Assembly (NCBI GenBank): GCA_026770585.1
Contig: MU646860.1
Location: 233,184-253,296, forward strand
Length of the DNA: 20,113 nt
Source of the DNA: Baffinella frigidus
Lineage: Eukaryota; Cryptophyceae; Cryptomonadales; Baffinellaceae
Direction of reading: 5' to 3'
Shown here: positions 11,301 through 14,967 of the stretch, one piece after another
Layout of the letters: every line of letters begins with the position of its first letter
Position numbering within the stretch: position 1 is the first letter of the stretch
Translations under genes and position numbers: made by a program
The notes under the pieces: model-generated
What the model was told of the DNA's origin: nothing
What the model saw: the letters and a program-made list of their open reading frames with translations, nothing else
Database searches by the model: none

Positions 11301-12931
11301 CAAACCCCACACCCCACACCCCACACCCCAAACCCCTAAAACCCACACCCCACACCCCAGGGCTTCAACGATAAGAAACACGCGGAGGCTCAGGGGGAGG
11401 ATGAGGAGGGTCCGCGGTCCAACTCGGTTATGGAGGGGGGAGAGCGGCCAGGGGACGCGGGTTAACCCCAAACCCTATATACTGAACACTAAACACTTAA
11501 ACCCTAAACCCTAAACCCTTCACCCTAAACCTTAAACCCTGACCCATCACTATAAACCCTAAACTCGATACCTGAAACCTTGAACCCTAAACCCTAAACC
11601 CTGACTCATCACTATCAACCCTAAAACCTAAACACTAAAACCTAAACCCTAAATCCTAAACCCTAACACATCACTATAATCCCTAAACCCTAAACCCTGG
11701 ACCCTTAACCCCAACCCATCACTAAAACCCCTAAACCCTAAATCCTAAATCCTAAGTCCTAAACCCGAAAACTTAAAACCTAAACCCTCGACCCTAGGGA
11801 CGGATGGGAGAGGGCGTGGCACTGGGAGTTTGGCGGCGATCGGGGGGGCATCAACAGCATCAGTAGGAGGTACACCCTACACCCTACACCCTACACCCTA
11901 CACCCTACACCCTACACCCTACACCGTCAACCCTACACCCTACACCCTACACCCTACCCGAAACCCGAAACCCGAAATCGCAAAGATAACTCTCTTGGGG
12001 GGTTTGGCGGCGATTGGGGGGGCATCAGCAGCATCAGGGTGTGTAGGAGGTACTCCCTACAACTTAAACCATGAACTCTGAACTCTGAACCCTGAACTCT
12101 GAACCCCAAACCCCACACCCCAAGCCCCAAACTCCAAACCCTAAACACCAAGCGCGAGACTATTCGTCTCCTAAACCATAAACCACAAACTCTAAACCCG
12201 CACCCCTCAACCCTAACCCCTGAAACCAGGAGGAAATGCGTCATTGTCGATGTCTCTCCCGAACAAGAACCCTACACCCTGAACCTTAAAAACCCTGAAC
12301 CCTGAACCCCAAACACACACACTCTCTCTCCCCTCCTGCCTCTCCAGCCGAAAACCTAAACCCCACACCCCAACCCCAGGGGGGAATGCGTCATTGTCAA
12401 TGTCTCTCCCGAGCAAGAGCGCGGGGCGCATGCACTCCAAGAACGTCCGGGATTGGATCCAGTTCTTCTATCAGGTGCGCCTCACACCCTCCCAACCTTT
12501 ACCCCCATTACAGCAGCCCTGAACGACGCCTCACCCCCATTACAGCACCCCTAAACCGGTACCCCGTTTTTAGGAGGCGGATCTGCGGGCGTCAGCGGCC
12601 GCGCGCGCAGCCTCCAAGAAGCCTCACAACCTGTGTTGTATCCTCACAACCTGTGTTCTAGCCTCCCTAGAGTTGACGAATTACCCTACCTCCCTAGAGT
12701 TGACGAATTACTACCTCCCTAGAGTTGACGAATTACCCCCGTTACAGCACCCCTAATCCACACCTTACCCCCATTACAGCACCCCTAAACGGCGCCTCAC
12801 CCCCATTACAGCACCCCTAAAACTTACCCCGTTTTCAGGAGGCGGATCTGCGGGCGTCAGCGGCCGCGCGCGCAGCCTCCAAGAAGTCCATGGCCTCCCC
12901 CTACGAGATGCCCCTGCCCTTCCGCGAATGA
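931..12931 (+). CDS. Fifteen-exon gene, unrecognised protein, 5' end probably outside window
   Basis: This is the overall gene model. Fifteen exons (listed separately) join through 14 GT-AG introns whose phases agree at every junction and give 1332 coding bases, or 443 residues plus a TGA stop. No in-frame stop occurs in the joined frame. The first exon begins at an acceptor (CAG/GTG), not at an ATG, so upstream exons are expected. The protein has no obvious signal peptide or membrane segment. Its middle is rich in charged and aromatic residues, and the last roughly 140 residues are Ser/Ala/Lys-rich and low-complexity. I do not recognise the family. The exons are assembled by eye from frame, splice sites and the presence of eroded copies around each one. 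In some places a different copy could be the one used, especially for exons 1 and 2. Confidence 0.62.
1045..1130 (+). repeat. GA microsatellite
   Basis: Imperfect (GA)n with GACA and GGGA interruptions. It explains the long Arg/Glu and Ser/Leu frames on both strands. Confidence 0.9.
1138..1204 (+). pseudogene. Exon 1 tail copy
   Basis: Repeats the exon 1 codons from KKLLPSAYTLWTMECFF to the cysteine near its end, downstream of the intact exon and just after a GA microsatellite. Confidence 0.6.
1278..1330 (+). pseudogene. Exon 1 tail copy
   Basis: Repeats ACCCTCTGGAC through CGGTCTGC, the 3' half of exon 1. It forms the start of a duplicated block that continues with GATTAGCAATAG and the 1385 palindrome. 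Confidence 0.58.
1385..1636. repeat. Two-copy block with internal palindrome
   Basis: The segment beginning GCAGGTTGCCCTATCC at 1385 recurs at about 1577. The first copy holds the inverted repeat GCAGGTTGCCCT ... AGGGCAACCTGC (1385-1422). Each is preceded by a copy of the exon 1 tail and GATTAGCAATAG, so the full unit is roughly 190-200 bp. Confidence 0.65.
1475..1545 (+). pseudogene. Exon 1 tail copy, more diverged
   Basis: A further copy of the 3' two-thirds of exon 1 with several substitutions (TTATGG for CCATGG, CACACTCC for CAAACTCC). It belongs to the second unit of the duplicated block. Confidence 0.55.
1655..1748 (+). repeat. CT microsatellite
   Basis: Long (CT)n broken by a GTCCAACCCCCCC insert. 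Confidence 0.9.
1789..1875 (-). repeat. Dispersed repeat, inverted copy with CTT tract
   Basis: A (CTT)n tract followed by ATTACTCTCGATACAGGTCC, the reverse complement of the copy at 575-655. GA- and CTT-type microsatellites lie at the ends of both copies. Confidence 0.6.
2080..2142 (+). pseudogene. Exon 1 tail copy with lost donor
   Basis: Copy of the exon 1 tail including the following TGAGTGGTTCG. The donor position reads ATGAGT instead of GTTAGT. Confidence 0.58.
2378..2413 (+). pseudogene. Exon 2 head copy
   Basis: CCCGCAG acceptor plus GKNKFLFLWRND codons, followed by AT-rich intron sequence. Upstream of intact exon 2. Confidence 0.6.
2496..2570 (+). pseudogene. Exon 2 head copy, 25 codons
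   Basis: Acceptor CTCGATCAG as in exon 2, then 25 codons identical in protein sequence to exon 2 with five third-position differences and none changing an amino acid. It diverges after AAGATCGAG. Confidence 0.68.
2641..2713. mobile_element. CTATCTTA inverted-repeat element (family C), diverged copy
   Basis: Contains CGCTATCTTAGG, AGATAAGGGTGTATGTG and GATGCTATCTT, the end motifs seen in the three elements near 7.8-8.24 kb. The arrangement is scrambled. Confidence 0.4.
2885..2989 (+). CDS. Exon 2, unrecognised protein
   Basis: The acceptor is CTCGATCAG and the exon has 35 codons in phase 0, including GKNKLLFLWCNDLRVFTPND and PPKIETFLAPPVNSH. The donor is GTAACC at 2990. It is the only complete one of four related copies: the copies at 2378 and 2496 are heads with acceptors and lie upstream, and the copy at 3192 is a tail with a GTACC donor and lies downstream. 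The segment is hydrophobic and aromatic at first, then proline-rich. Confidence 0.65.
3192..3248 (+). pseudogene. Exon 2 tail copy with donor
   Basis: The last 19 codons of exon 2 with three synonymous differences, ending CCCAC and a GTACC donor. Downstream of intact exon 2. Confidence 0.66.
3300..3557 (+). other. Intron 2 unique stretch
   Basis: Non-repetitive, AT-richer sequence (AAATAAAGATTACATTATAG near 3318). No coding exon, RNA gene or repeat family could be supported here. Confidence 0.4.
3635..3655 (+). pseudogene. Exon 3 head copy
   Basis: TCTCAG acceptor plus GTGGCGTCGAAGCACAGGTA, matching the start of exon 3 with a Pro to Ser change. Confidence 0.55.
3889..3921 (+). pseudogene. 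Exon 3 head copy
   Basis: TGGCAG acceptor plus the codons VAP-HKYEKK, then a jump into TTTCTATTATTTG of the next array unit. Confidence 0.58.
4018..4034 (+). pseudogene. Exon 3 head copy, short
   Basis: TTCGTAG acceptor plus GTGGCATCAAAGCAAGG, then the next array unit. Confidence 0.5.
4137..4221 (+). CDS. Exon 3, unrecognised protein
   Basis: The acceptor is GTTCGTAG and the exon has 28 codons plus one base (phase 0 in, phase 1 out). It contains VAPKHKYEKKDLKKEYFKC then PCAGFNIDP. The donor is GTACCT. The first half is strongly basic and the second half carries a CPC pair. Three head copies lie upstream (3635, 3889, 4018) and three tail copies downstream (4292, 4527, 4703). This is the only full-length copy. 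Confidence 0.7.
4292..4321 (+). pseudogene. Exon 3 tail copy with donor
   Basis: TGCCCGTGCGCGGGATTC through ATCGACCCAG followed by GTACAC. Downstream of intact exon 3. Confidence 0.6.
4333..4500 (+). mobile_element. Small inverted-repeat element, family A, copy 2 (complete)
   Basis: Terminal repeats CACACAGCGGGCTTC and GAAGTCCGCTGTGTG enclose about 140 bp without coding capacity. The right end continues into a perfect 15-bp inverted repeat, CGCTGTGTGGAATGC at 4491-4505 and its complement at 4512-4526, suggesting a second abutting terminus. It inserted close to the tail copy at 4292. Confidence 0.72.
4527..4574 (+). pseudogene. Exon 3 tail, tripled
   Basis: The AATCAACATCGACCC motif appears three times in a row. 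The last ends CCCAGGTACCTCC, identical to the exon 3 donor. It lies immediately after the family A element and its palindrome. Confidence 0.58.
4703..4731 (+). pseudogene. Exon 3 tail copy, donor changed
   Basis: CCCGTGCGCGGGCTTC through ATCGACCCGGGTTTAG: the donor AGGTAC has become GGGTTT. Confidence 0.55.
4859..4914 (+). pseudogene. Exon 4 head copy
   Basis: GGTGGCAG acceptor, the two-base phase overhang and 18 codons of exon 4, with three synonymous and no amino-acid differences. It then breaks into TTCCGTCTTTCTAT of the array seen before exon 3. Confidence 0.68.
5057..5142 (+). CDS. Exon 4, unrecognised protein
   Basis: The acceptor is GATGGCAG. The exon has two bases completing the split codon from exon 3 and then 28 codons, including CDRSGGLFEVSQMKITTYRY and MILYHQSQ. 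The donor is GTGCCC. The phase fits exon 3 exactly. The aromatic, beta-strand-like pattern suggests a folded domain but does not identify it. One head copy lies upstream (4859) and tails lie downstream (5246, 5352, 5534). Confidence 0.72.
5246..5261 (+). pseudogene. Exon 4 tail copy, short
   Basis: CTACCACCAATCCCAG followed by GTTCGC, the last codons of exon 4 plus a donor. Confidence 0.5.
5352..5402 (+). pseudogene. Exon 4 tail copy
   Basis: The last 17 codons of exon 4 with a GTACCC donor. Three synonymous and two amino-acid differences (Y to C, M to L). Confidence 0.65.
5472..5523 (+). mobile_element. 52-bp hairpin element (family D), single copy in the plus-strand gene
   Basis: AAAGTTGACGGATTTGTACC at the left and GTCAACTT plus GAGAATAGTCC at the right. 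The same element is abundant at 15.1-18.1 kb. It sits between two exon 4 tails. Confidence 0.75.
5534..5563 (+). pseudogene. Exon 4 tail copy
   Basis: The last 10 codons, sharing the C and L variants of the copy at 5352, with a GTACCC donor. The shared variants show it derives from the 5352 copy or the same source. A hairpin element lies between the two. Confidence 0.62.
5568..5890 (+). repeat. Degenerate telomere-like heptads
   Basis: CCCTAAA, CCCTGAA, CCCGAAA and CCCAAAA units on the coding strand, filling intron 4 around the exon 5 head copy. Confidence 0.85.
5767..5802 (+). pseudogene. Exon 5 head copy
   Basis: GCGGCAG acceptor plus 12 codons of exon 5 (three synonymous and two amino-acid differences), then heptads. 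Confidence 0.6.
6083..6175 (+). CDS. Exon 5, unrecognised protein
   Basis: The acceptor is CTCCGCCAG and the exon has 31 codons in phase 0, including AHLEKDVAIPEDVELVKLSP then YRKKWIEEDEM. The donor is GTAACC. It is highly charged. The head copy is at 5767 and the tail copies are at 6353 and 6542. The tail at 6542 has seven synonymous changes and one amino-acid change (W to S) across 22 codons. Confidence 0.72.
6195..6340 (+). repeat. Tandem repeat of GCTAATGCCTAATACG units
   Basis: Five or so units of about 30 bp built from CTAATGCCTAATACG and GAATAGGTAATA. Unlike the heptads, it is AT-rich. Confidence 0.85.
6353..6409 (+). pseudogene. Exon 5 tail copy
   Basis: The last 19 codons of exon 5 with one synonymous change and ATG to AGG at the end, followed by GTGCAC. 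Confidence 0.65.
6431..6536 (+). repeat. GGGTGCA/GGGTGTA heptad array, G-rich on plus
   Basis: About 13 units, oriented opposite to the neighbouring CCCTAAA arrays. Confidence 0.85.
6542..6607 (+). pseudogene. Exon 5 tail copy, synonymously diverged
   Basis: The last 22 codons of exon 5 with seven synonymous changes and one W to S change, followed by GTGCAC. It shares the GTGCACCCT downstream sequence with the copy at 6353. Confidence 0.68.
6774..6820 (+). pseudogene. Exon 6 head copy
   Basis: CAG acceptor plus 15 codons of exon 6 with three synonymous and no amino-acid differences. Confidence 0.68.
6863..6928 (+). CDS. Exon 6, unrecognised protein
   Basis: The acceptor is CACGCCAG and the exon has 22 codons in phase 0, starting VKFRENADLKAYELK and ending SGSLVYQ. 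The donor is GTTCGC. A head copy with the same acceptor sits 89 bases upstream at 6774 and differs only at three synonymous sites. Confidence 0.7.
6929..7300 (+). repeat. CCCTAAA heptads, longest perfect run
   Basis: Includes ten or so perfect CCCTAAA units at about 7222-7288, plus CCTACCTAACCC and AACCATA variants. It is an interstitial telomere-type array inside intron 6. Confidence 0.9.
7312..7349 (+). CDS. Exon 7 (38 nt), unrecognised protein
   Basis: The acceptor is GAAAACAG. The exon has 12 codons plus two bases, MPRYRDHVRELN, with donor GTAAAC. It is a very small exon sitting between two long heptad arrays. Its phase 2 end is exactly completed by the single leading G of exon 8. No copies were found. 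Confidence 0.62.
7448..7506 (+). repeat. (GAACCAT)n heptad array
   Basis: Eight 7-bp units, bracketed by the palindrome-like CCCGGAAACGGGAAC at 7433 and again at 7532. Confidence 0.88.
7656..7743 (+). CDS. Exon 8, unrecognised protein
   Basis: The acceptor is CCCCAG. One base completes the split Gly codon, then come 29 codons: WEQIPPLPVSNADPLVFKFL and SKLAIVDGQ. The donor is GTGCGA. Two tail copies with the same donor follow at 7866 and 8079 as part of a tandem unit of about 210 bp that also carries a small inverted-repeat element. Confidence 0.72.
7779..7853. mobile_element. CTATCTTA inverted-repeat element (family C), copy 1
   Basis: CTATCTTAAGGGTGTAA at the left and TACCCGTAAGATAG at the right, about 75 bp, non-coding. 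Confidence 0.68.
7866..7928 (+). pseudogene. Exon 8 tail copy with stop
   Basis: 21 codons of exon 8 with three synonymous changes. The final Gln codon is TAG, followed by the same GTGCGAG donor context. Confidence 0.66.
7989..8066. mobile_element. CTATCTTA inverted-repeat element (family C), copy 2
   Basis: CTGTCTTACGCGTGTG at the left and CACCCGTAAGATAG at the right. It follows the second exon 8 tail. Confidence 0.62.
8079..8141 (+). pseudogene. Exon 8 tail copy, diverged but open
   Basis: 21 codons with nine synonymous and four amino-acid differences, a usable frame and a GTGCGA donor. It could serve as an alternative exon, but no acceptor directly precedes it. Confidence 0.66.
8170..8239. 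mobile_element. CTATCTTA inverted-repeat element (family C), copy 3
   Basis: ATATCTTACGGGTGTAATTTG at the left and ACGCTAAGATAG at the right. It follows the third exon 8 tail, giving one element per tandem unit. Confidence 0.6.
8310..8640 (+). repeat. AACACCA and CACACCC minisatellite passing into CCCCAAA heptads
   Basis: Tandem AAACACC units at 8336-8418, then ACACACCC units at 8430-8490, then CCCCAAA/CCCACAC units. It explains the long Gly/Val/Trp/Cys frames on the minus strand. Confidence 0.88.
8671..8718 (+). CDS. Exon 9 (48 nt), unrecognised protein
   Basis: The acceptor is CCAAACAG and the exon has 16 codons in phase 0, VLQSHPVNEYSKQDIQ. The donor is GTGACC. A tail copy (SEYSKQDIQ plus GTGACC) lies at 8969. 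Confidence 0.66.
8969..8995 (+). pseudogene. Exon 9 tail copy
   Basis: Nine codons ending the exon 9 sequence with a GTGACC donor (one synonymous and one N to S change). Confidence 0.6.
9000..9165 (+). repeat. Heptads of intron 9
   Basis: CCCTAAA, CCCGAAA, CCCTCAA and CCCCAAA units directly before the exon 10 acceptor. Confidence 0.8.
9169..9243 (+). CDS. Exon 10, unrecognised protein
   Basis: The acceptor is CTTCCTCCAG and the exon has 25 codons in phase 0: DFRRFFHNIVMKNADHDSFL then ERKMK. The donor is GTCTCA. It is predicted to be amphipathic and helical. It is one of two exons for which I see no copies. Confidence 0.7.
9310..9445 (+). repeat. CCCTAAA/CCCTAAT/CCCTAAG heptads
   Basis: About 18 units in intron 10. 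Confidence 0.88.
9657..9716 (+). repeat. Perfect CCCTAAA run
   Basis: About eight perfect units ending directly at the acceptor of an exon 11 head copy. Confidence 0.9.
9720..9773 (+). pseudogene. Exon 11 head copy
   Basis: Acceptor ACCAG plus 18 codons of exon 11 with two synonymous and no amino-acid changes. Confidence 0.68.
9912..9971 (+). pseudogene. Exon 11 head copy, strongly synonymous divergence
   Basis: Acceptor CGCCAG plus 20 codons with eight synonymous and three amino-acid differences. The codons for SSADDNISLE differ at six third positions without any protein change. Confidence 0.7.
10058..10170 (+). CDS. Exon 11, unrecognised protein
   Basis: The acceptor is GTGGCCAG. The exon has 37 codons plus two bases: VCDACCIKFTSSADDNISLE then MTKLVVGTPNDTFFSTR. 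The donor is GTAACC. It carries a CxxCC cluster. Heads at 9720 and 9912 lie upstream. A middle fragment at 10311 and a tail with a GTGCGT donor at 10441 lie downstream, so the exon appears cut in two on its downstream side. Confidence 0.72.
10311..10343 (+). pseudogene. Exon 11 middle fragment
   Basis: NISLEMTKLV codons within heptads, downstream of the intact exon (two synonymous differences, one D to G). Confidence 0.6.
10441..10481 (+). pseudogene. Exon 11 tail copy with donor
   Basis: VVGTPNDTFFST codons, three synonymous differences and R to H, ending in AA before a GTGCGT donor, as in the intact exon. Confidence 0.65.
10671..10900 (+). other. Intron 11 unique stretch
   Basis: Non-repetitive sequence between heptad arrays. 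I see no exon or RNA gene in it. Confidence 0.35.
10905..11035 (+). repeat. CCCTAAA/CCCTACA heptads
   Basis: About 15 units just before the exon 12 pyrimidine tract. Confidence 0.88.
11066..11213 (+). CDS. Exon 12, Ser-rich segment of unrecognised protein
   Basis: A good pyrimidine tract precedes the acceptor (CTCTCCCCCACAG). One base completes the Lys codon begun in exon 11, then 49 codons follow, including SMRSSMSSSKFLDPAAHSFK and SGRPPRSKTSL at the end. The donor is GTACAC. It is low-complexity, Ser/Pro/Lys-rich and probably disordered. No copies were seen. Confidence 0.7.
11361..11460 (+). CDS. Exon 13, acidic segment of unrecognised protein
   Basis: The acceptor is CACCCCAG. The exon has 33 codons plus one base: GFNDKKHAEAQGEDEEGPRS then NSVMEGGERPGDA. 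The donor is GTTAAC. It is acidic and Gly-rich, probably a disordered linker. The donor is the weakest in the chain, but the phase is confirmed by exon 14. Confidence 0.62.
11462..11800 (+). repeat. CCCTAAA heptads in higher-order units
   Basis: Heptads punctuated by CCATCACTATAAACC or its variants at 11544, 11607, 11664 and 11716, giving a larger unit of about 55-65 bp. Confidence 0.8.
11828..12060 (+). repeat. Duplicated block around a CCCTACA array
   Basis: TTTGGCGGCGAT(C/T)GGGGGGGCATCA, then CAGCATCAG and AGGAGGTAC, is present at 11830 and 12001, flanking about 11 CCCTACA units. The first copy is followed directly by the array. Confidence 0.75.
12230..12268 (+). pseudogene. Exon 14 head copy
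   Basis: AAACCAG acceptor plus NASLSMSLPNK codons. It ends at ACAAGAAC and passes into CCCTACACCC. Confidence 0.62.
12380..12474 (+). CDS. Exon 14, unrecognised protein
   Basis: The acceptor is CAACCCCAG. Two bases complete the Gly codon, then 31 codons follow, including SMSLPSKSAGRMHSKNVRDW and IQFFYQ. The donor is GTGCGC. A head copy with its own acceptor is at 12230 (one synonymous change, one Ser/Asn change). Confidence 0.68.
12498..12825 (+). repeat. Intron 14 short tandem motifs
   Basis: Three 26-bp units of CTCCCTAGAGTTGACGAATT at 12660-12738, and five scattered copies of CCCCATTACAGCACCCC. The second motif ends in ACAG and could act as a decoy acceptor. Confidence 0.75.
12574..12621 (+). 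pseudogene. Exon 15 head copy, identical
   Basis: TTTTTAG acceptor plus 16 codons identical in DNA to exon 15, so it is a recent duplication, unlike the older copies of other exons. Confidence 0.68.
12839..12931 (+). CDS. Exon 15, C-terminal end of unrecognised protein
   Basis: The acceptor is CGTTTTCAG. The exon has 30 codons (EADLRASAAARAASKKSMAS then PYEMPLPFRE) and a TGA at 12929-12931. The tail is Ala/Lys-rich. A head copy identical over 48 nt lies at 12574 after a TTTTTAG acceptor. The GAGGCGGGCC motif array starts about 20 bases after the stop. No clear polyadenylation signal was seen. Confidence 0.7.
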   Translation, partial: EADLRASAAARAASKKSMASPYEMPLPFRE

Positions 12932-12944
12932 GCCCCGAATGTCC

Positions 12945-13255
12945 CGAGGCGGGCCGATCCGTCCCGAGGCGGGCCCGTCTCTGTTCTGAAGCGGGCCCGT
13001 CCCATGTCCCGAGGCGGGCTCGTCACTCCTGAGGCGGGCCGTCACGTTCCGAGGCGGGCCCGTTGTCACGTTCCGAGGCGGGCCCGTTGCGGGATACTAC
13101 ATGTACCCCGTCAGTCCTGAGGCGGGCCCGTCAGTCCTGAGGCAGGCCCGTCCCCTTCCGCGAATGAGCCCCGAGGCGTGGGGGGTGTCCCGAGGCGGGC
13201 CTGTCTACATGTGGACAGGCCCGTCTCGTGGCAGGGATAGGCCCGCCTCGGGAGA
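12945..13255 (+). repeat. GAGGCGGGCCCG motif cluster
   Basis: About ten copies of (T)CCCGAGGCGGGCCCGTC at 12-40 bp spacing, starting just after the gene's stop codon. The orientation flips near 13210, after which copies read GGCCCGCCTCGGGA. The core CCCG-AGG-CGGG can fold as a short hairpin. Confidence 0.85.
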
Positions 13256-13301
13256 TAGCTCGGGGGGGGGGAGGGGGGAAAGGTCGGCAAGGCGAGAGGA
13301 G

Positions 13302-13435
13302 TACAGGGGTACCTCGCTCATAAGAAACTGCCCCCCCCCCTATGGTCACCATAGGGCCCTAGGCATAGGCCTACTGTAGGGTCCTAGGGGGTGGCAGGGG
13401 GGGGGCGGTTTCTTATGAGTGAGGGGCCCCTGTAG
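13302..13435. mobile_element. TACAGGGGTACCTCGCTCATAAG element (family B), copy 1
   Basis: Near-palindromic element of about 134 bp. Arms TACAGGGGTACCTCGCTCAT and its complement (with ATGAGTGAGGGGCCCCTGTA) are 25-28 bp long. The centre is CCTAGG/CCTACAGTAGG-type palindromes. No coding capacity. Confidence 0.78.
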
Positions 13436-13517
13436 GGTAGTGTCGCGTGGATCAGTTACGTGTGTGGAAGGGCGAGGCGGGGCGTGTAACCTTTAGGTTT
13501 TGAGGGGTGTGTGTGTG

Positions 13518-13551
<34 letters not shown>

Positions 13552-13622
13552 GCGCGCGCGCGCGAGAGAGAAAGAGAGAGAGAGCGAGAGAGATACAGAG
13601 AGAGAGAGAGAGAAAGAGAGAG
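13518..13622 (+). repeat. GA microsatellite
   Basis: Imperfect (GA)n with a GCGCGCGCGCGC insert. It accounts for the Arg/Glu frames. Confidence 0.9.
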
Positions 13623-13722
13623 GCTGCGGAAAGGTGAGCTGGGAAAGGCCTGCTTCGGGGCAGATGATAGGCCCGCCTCGGGAAGTGGTTACGATGCTGC
13701 GATCCTCTGCACCAGGGGGCCT

Positions 13723-13861
13723 GATGTGATCCGGAAGGAAGCATGGCTTTTCTGCAGATAAGTTCCAGTGTCCGCCTATGTTGGGAGATGTGATCCGAAA
13801 GGAAGCATGGTCTGCAGATAAGTTCCAGCGTCCGCCTATGTTGGGAGCTCGAAGAACCTAA
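13723..13861 (+). other. Tandem duplication with a short open frame, possible terminal exon piece
   Basis: A 60-64 bp unit starting GATGTGATCC(G/C)(G/A)AAGGAAGC is present twice. The second unit reads DVIRKEAWSADKFQRPPMLG then ARRT and TAA at 13859-13861. The first unit has four extra bases (CTTT) that both shift the frame and create a CTTTTCTGCAG acceptor-like tract. It could be the end of another plus-strand gene or chance. I do not recognise it. Confidence 0.3.
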
Positions 13862-13970
13862 AGGACCTCAGGGGGGTGGGGGGGGGGGTGATGCATGTAG
13901 GTCCTCCTGCCACCCGCGCGGGGAGGTTGGGAATCAGTGAAATGGTCAATCATACATGTACCACGCCTCT

Positions 13971-14478
13971 CTACAAGGGTACCTCGTTCATAAGAAACCG
14001 CCTTCGCCTAGGACCCTACGGTAGGCCTATGCGTAGGCCCCTATGGTGCTACTGAAAAGCTTCACCCCGCCCTGTCCATCTAAACGTTTCAAAACGAATT
14101 TGGGTTTAATAGCCAGCTTTTGGGTAAAATATGTTAACTTTGGGGTCTAAAATGATTTTAATGACCGCCTAAAGTTGTGGGAATTAGAGCCGTCGCGGAC
14201 GGAATCTGTCCGCGGTTACCGCTACTGGAAAGCCCCAGGGGAAGTTTCAAAAAGTAGCGGAAGCATTTGCTTCCGCTACTTTGGAGCCATTTTCACCTCA
14301 AAAGACCATTTCTGCCCCAAGGACATGACCAAAAATCGTCAAAAGGCAACAATAGTGTCGTGTCCAGAGAAATTGAGACTTCCCCTGTGGCTTTGCAGTA
14401 GCGGATAGGGTGGGGTGGGGCTTTTCAGTAGTGGTCCTAGGGGGGTGGGCGTTTCTTATGAGCGAGGTACCCCTGTAG
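13971..14478. mobile_element. Family B element, copy 2, split by a nested element
   Basis: The left arm CTACAAGGGTACCTCGTTCA and the right arm TGAGCGAGGTACCCCTGTAG are separated by a 383-bp insert. Removing the insert leaves CTATGGTGGTCCTAG, the normal centre of this family (compare 15050). Confidence 0.75.
14049..14431. mobile_element. Nested inverted-repeat element (family E), 383 bp
   Basis: Terminal inverted repeats start CTACTGAAAAGC and match about 25 of 29 positions. A TG dinucleotide flanks both sides, consistent with a 2-bp target duplication. Inside is a perfect 12-bp hairpin AGTAGCGGAAGC/GCTTCCGCTACT at 14253-14280. The internal frame of 77 codons (14175-14408) has no recognisable transposase motif, so it is probably non-autonomous. 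Confidence 0.75.
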
Positions 14479-14547
14479 GTCCTCCCGCCACCCGCGCGGG
14501 GGGGTTGGAAATCAGTGAATTGGTCAACCGTACCCCGCCCCTCTACA

Positions 14548-14707
14548 ACACAGCGGACTTTGAAGGGGTTTTGAATAACCCCTAAGCGACAAGACCTAGG
14601 ACCCTACGGTAGGCAATTCGTAGGGGCATGGGGGGGTTCCTACGGATAAGGTTAACGGAAACTCGGGCTCTCAGAGCCCGAAAATCCCTTCGTAGCCTGC
14701 TGTGTGG
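14548..14707 (-). mobile_element. Family A element, copy 3 (reverse orientation)
   Basis: AACACAGCGGACTTTGAAGG at the left and CTGCTGTGTGG at the right. The interior matches the reverse complement of 4333-4500, including CGGGCTCTCAGAGCCCG where the forward copies read CGGCCCAAATCGGGC. Confidence 0.72.
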
Positions 14708-14803
14708 ATGGGTTACTCGCGAATAATTGCACGCACCGCCCCTAGGGTGGTCCCATGTTCCGAGAAATAACCATACCGTAGGACCCTAGGGCGGCGCGTG
14801 TCC

Positions 14804-14916
14804 TTGCATGTATCCCTTAAGTGGCCAGTAGGCTCATACGCCCTACCGTAGGGCCCTAGGACCTGCCTAGGACCTCTTGGCCGTCAAATTTGCCTGGCCA
14901 CTTAAGGGATATGCAA
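14804..14916. mobile_element. Inverted-repeat element (family F), 113 bp
   Basis: Arms TTGCATGTATCCCTTAAGTGGCCAG-like and CTGGCCACTTAAGGGATATG, 23 matched bases with a 2-base indel. The centre has CCTAGGACCTGCCTAGGACC, resembling the centre of family B. Confidence 0.7.
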
Positions 14917-14967
14917 GCAACCCCTGTAGGCTTTCTGTCACGATGCCCTTTGTACGTGGCACTTTCC

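Larger units (their letters stand above)
13896..14547. repeat. Direct repeats of about 73 bp flanking a nested element
   Basis: TGTAGGTCCTCC(T/C)GCCACC through CTCTACAA occurs at 13896-13977 and 14474-14547. The family B element with its nested insert lies between them. Confidence 0.7.

Noticed and set aside
12945-13255. CRISPR-like array of GAGGCGGGCCCG
   Set aside because: The repeat is only 14 bp, spacing is irregular, orientation flips, copies are dispersed over the window and the surroundings are eukaryotic.
14175-14408. 77-codon frame in the nested element as a transposase
   Set aside because: Far too short, spans the inner hairpin and shows no catalytic motif.
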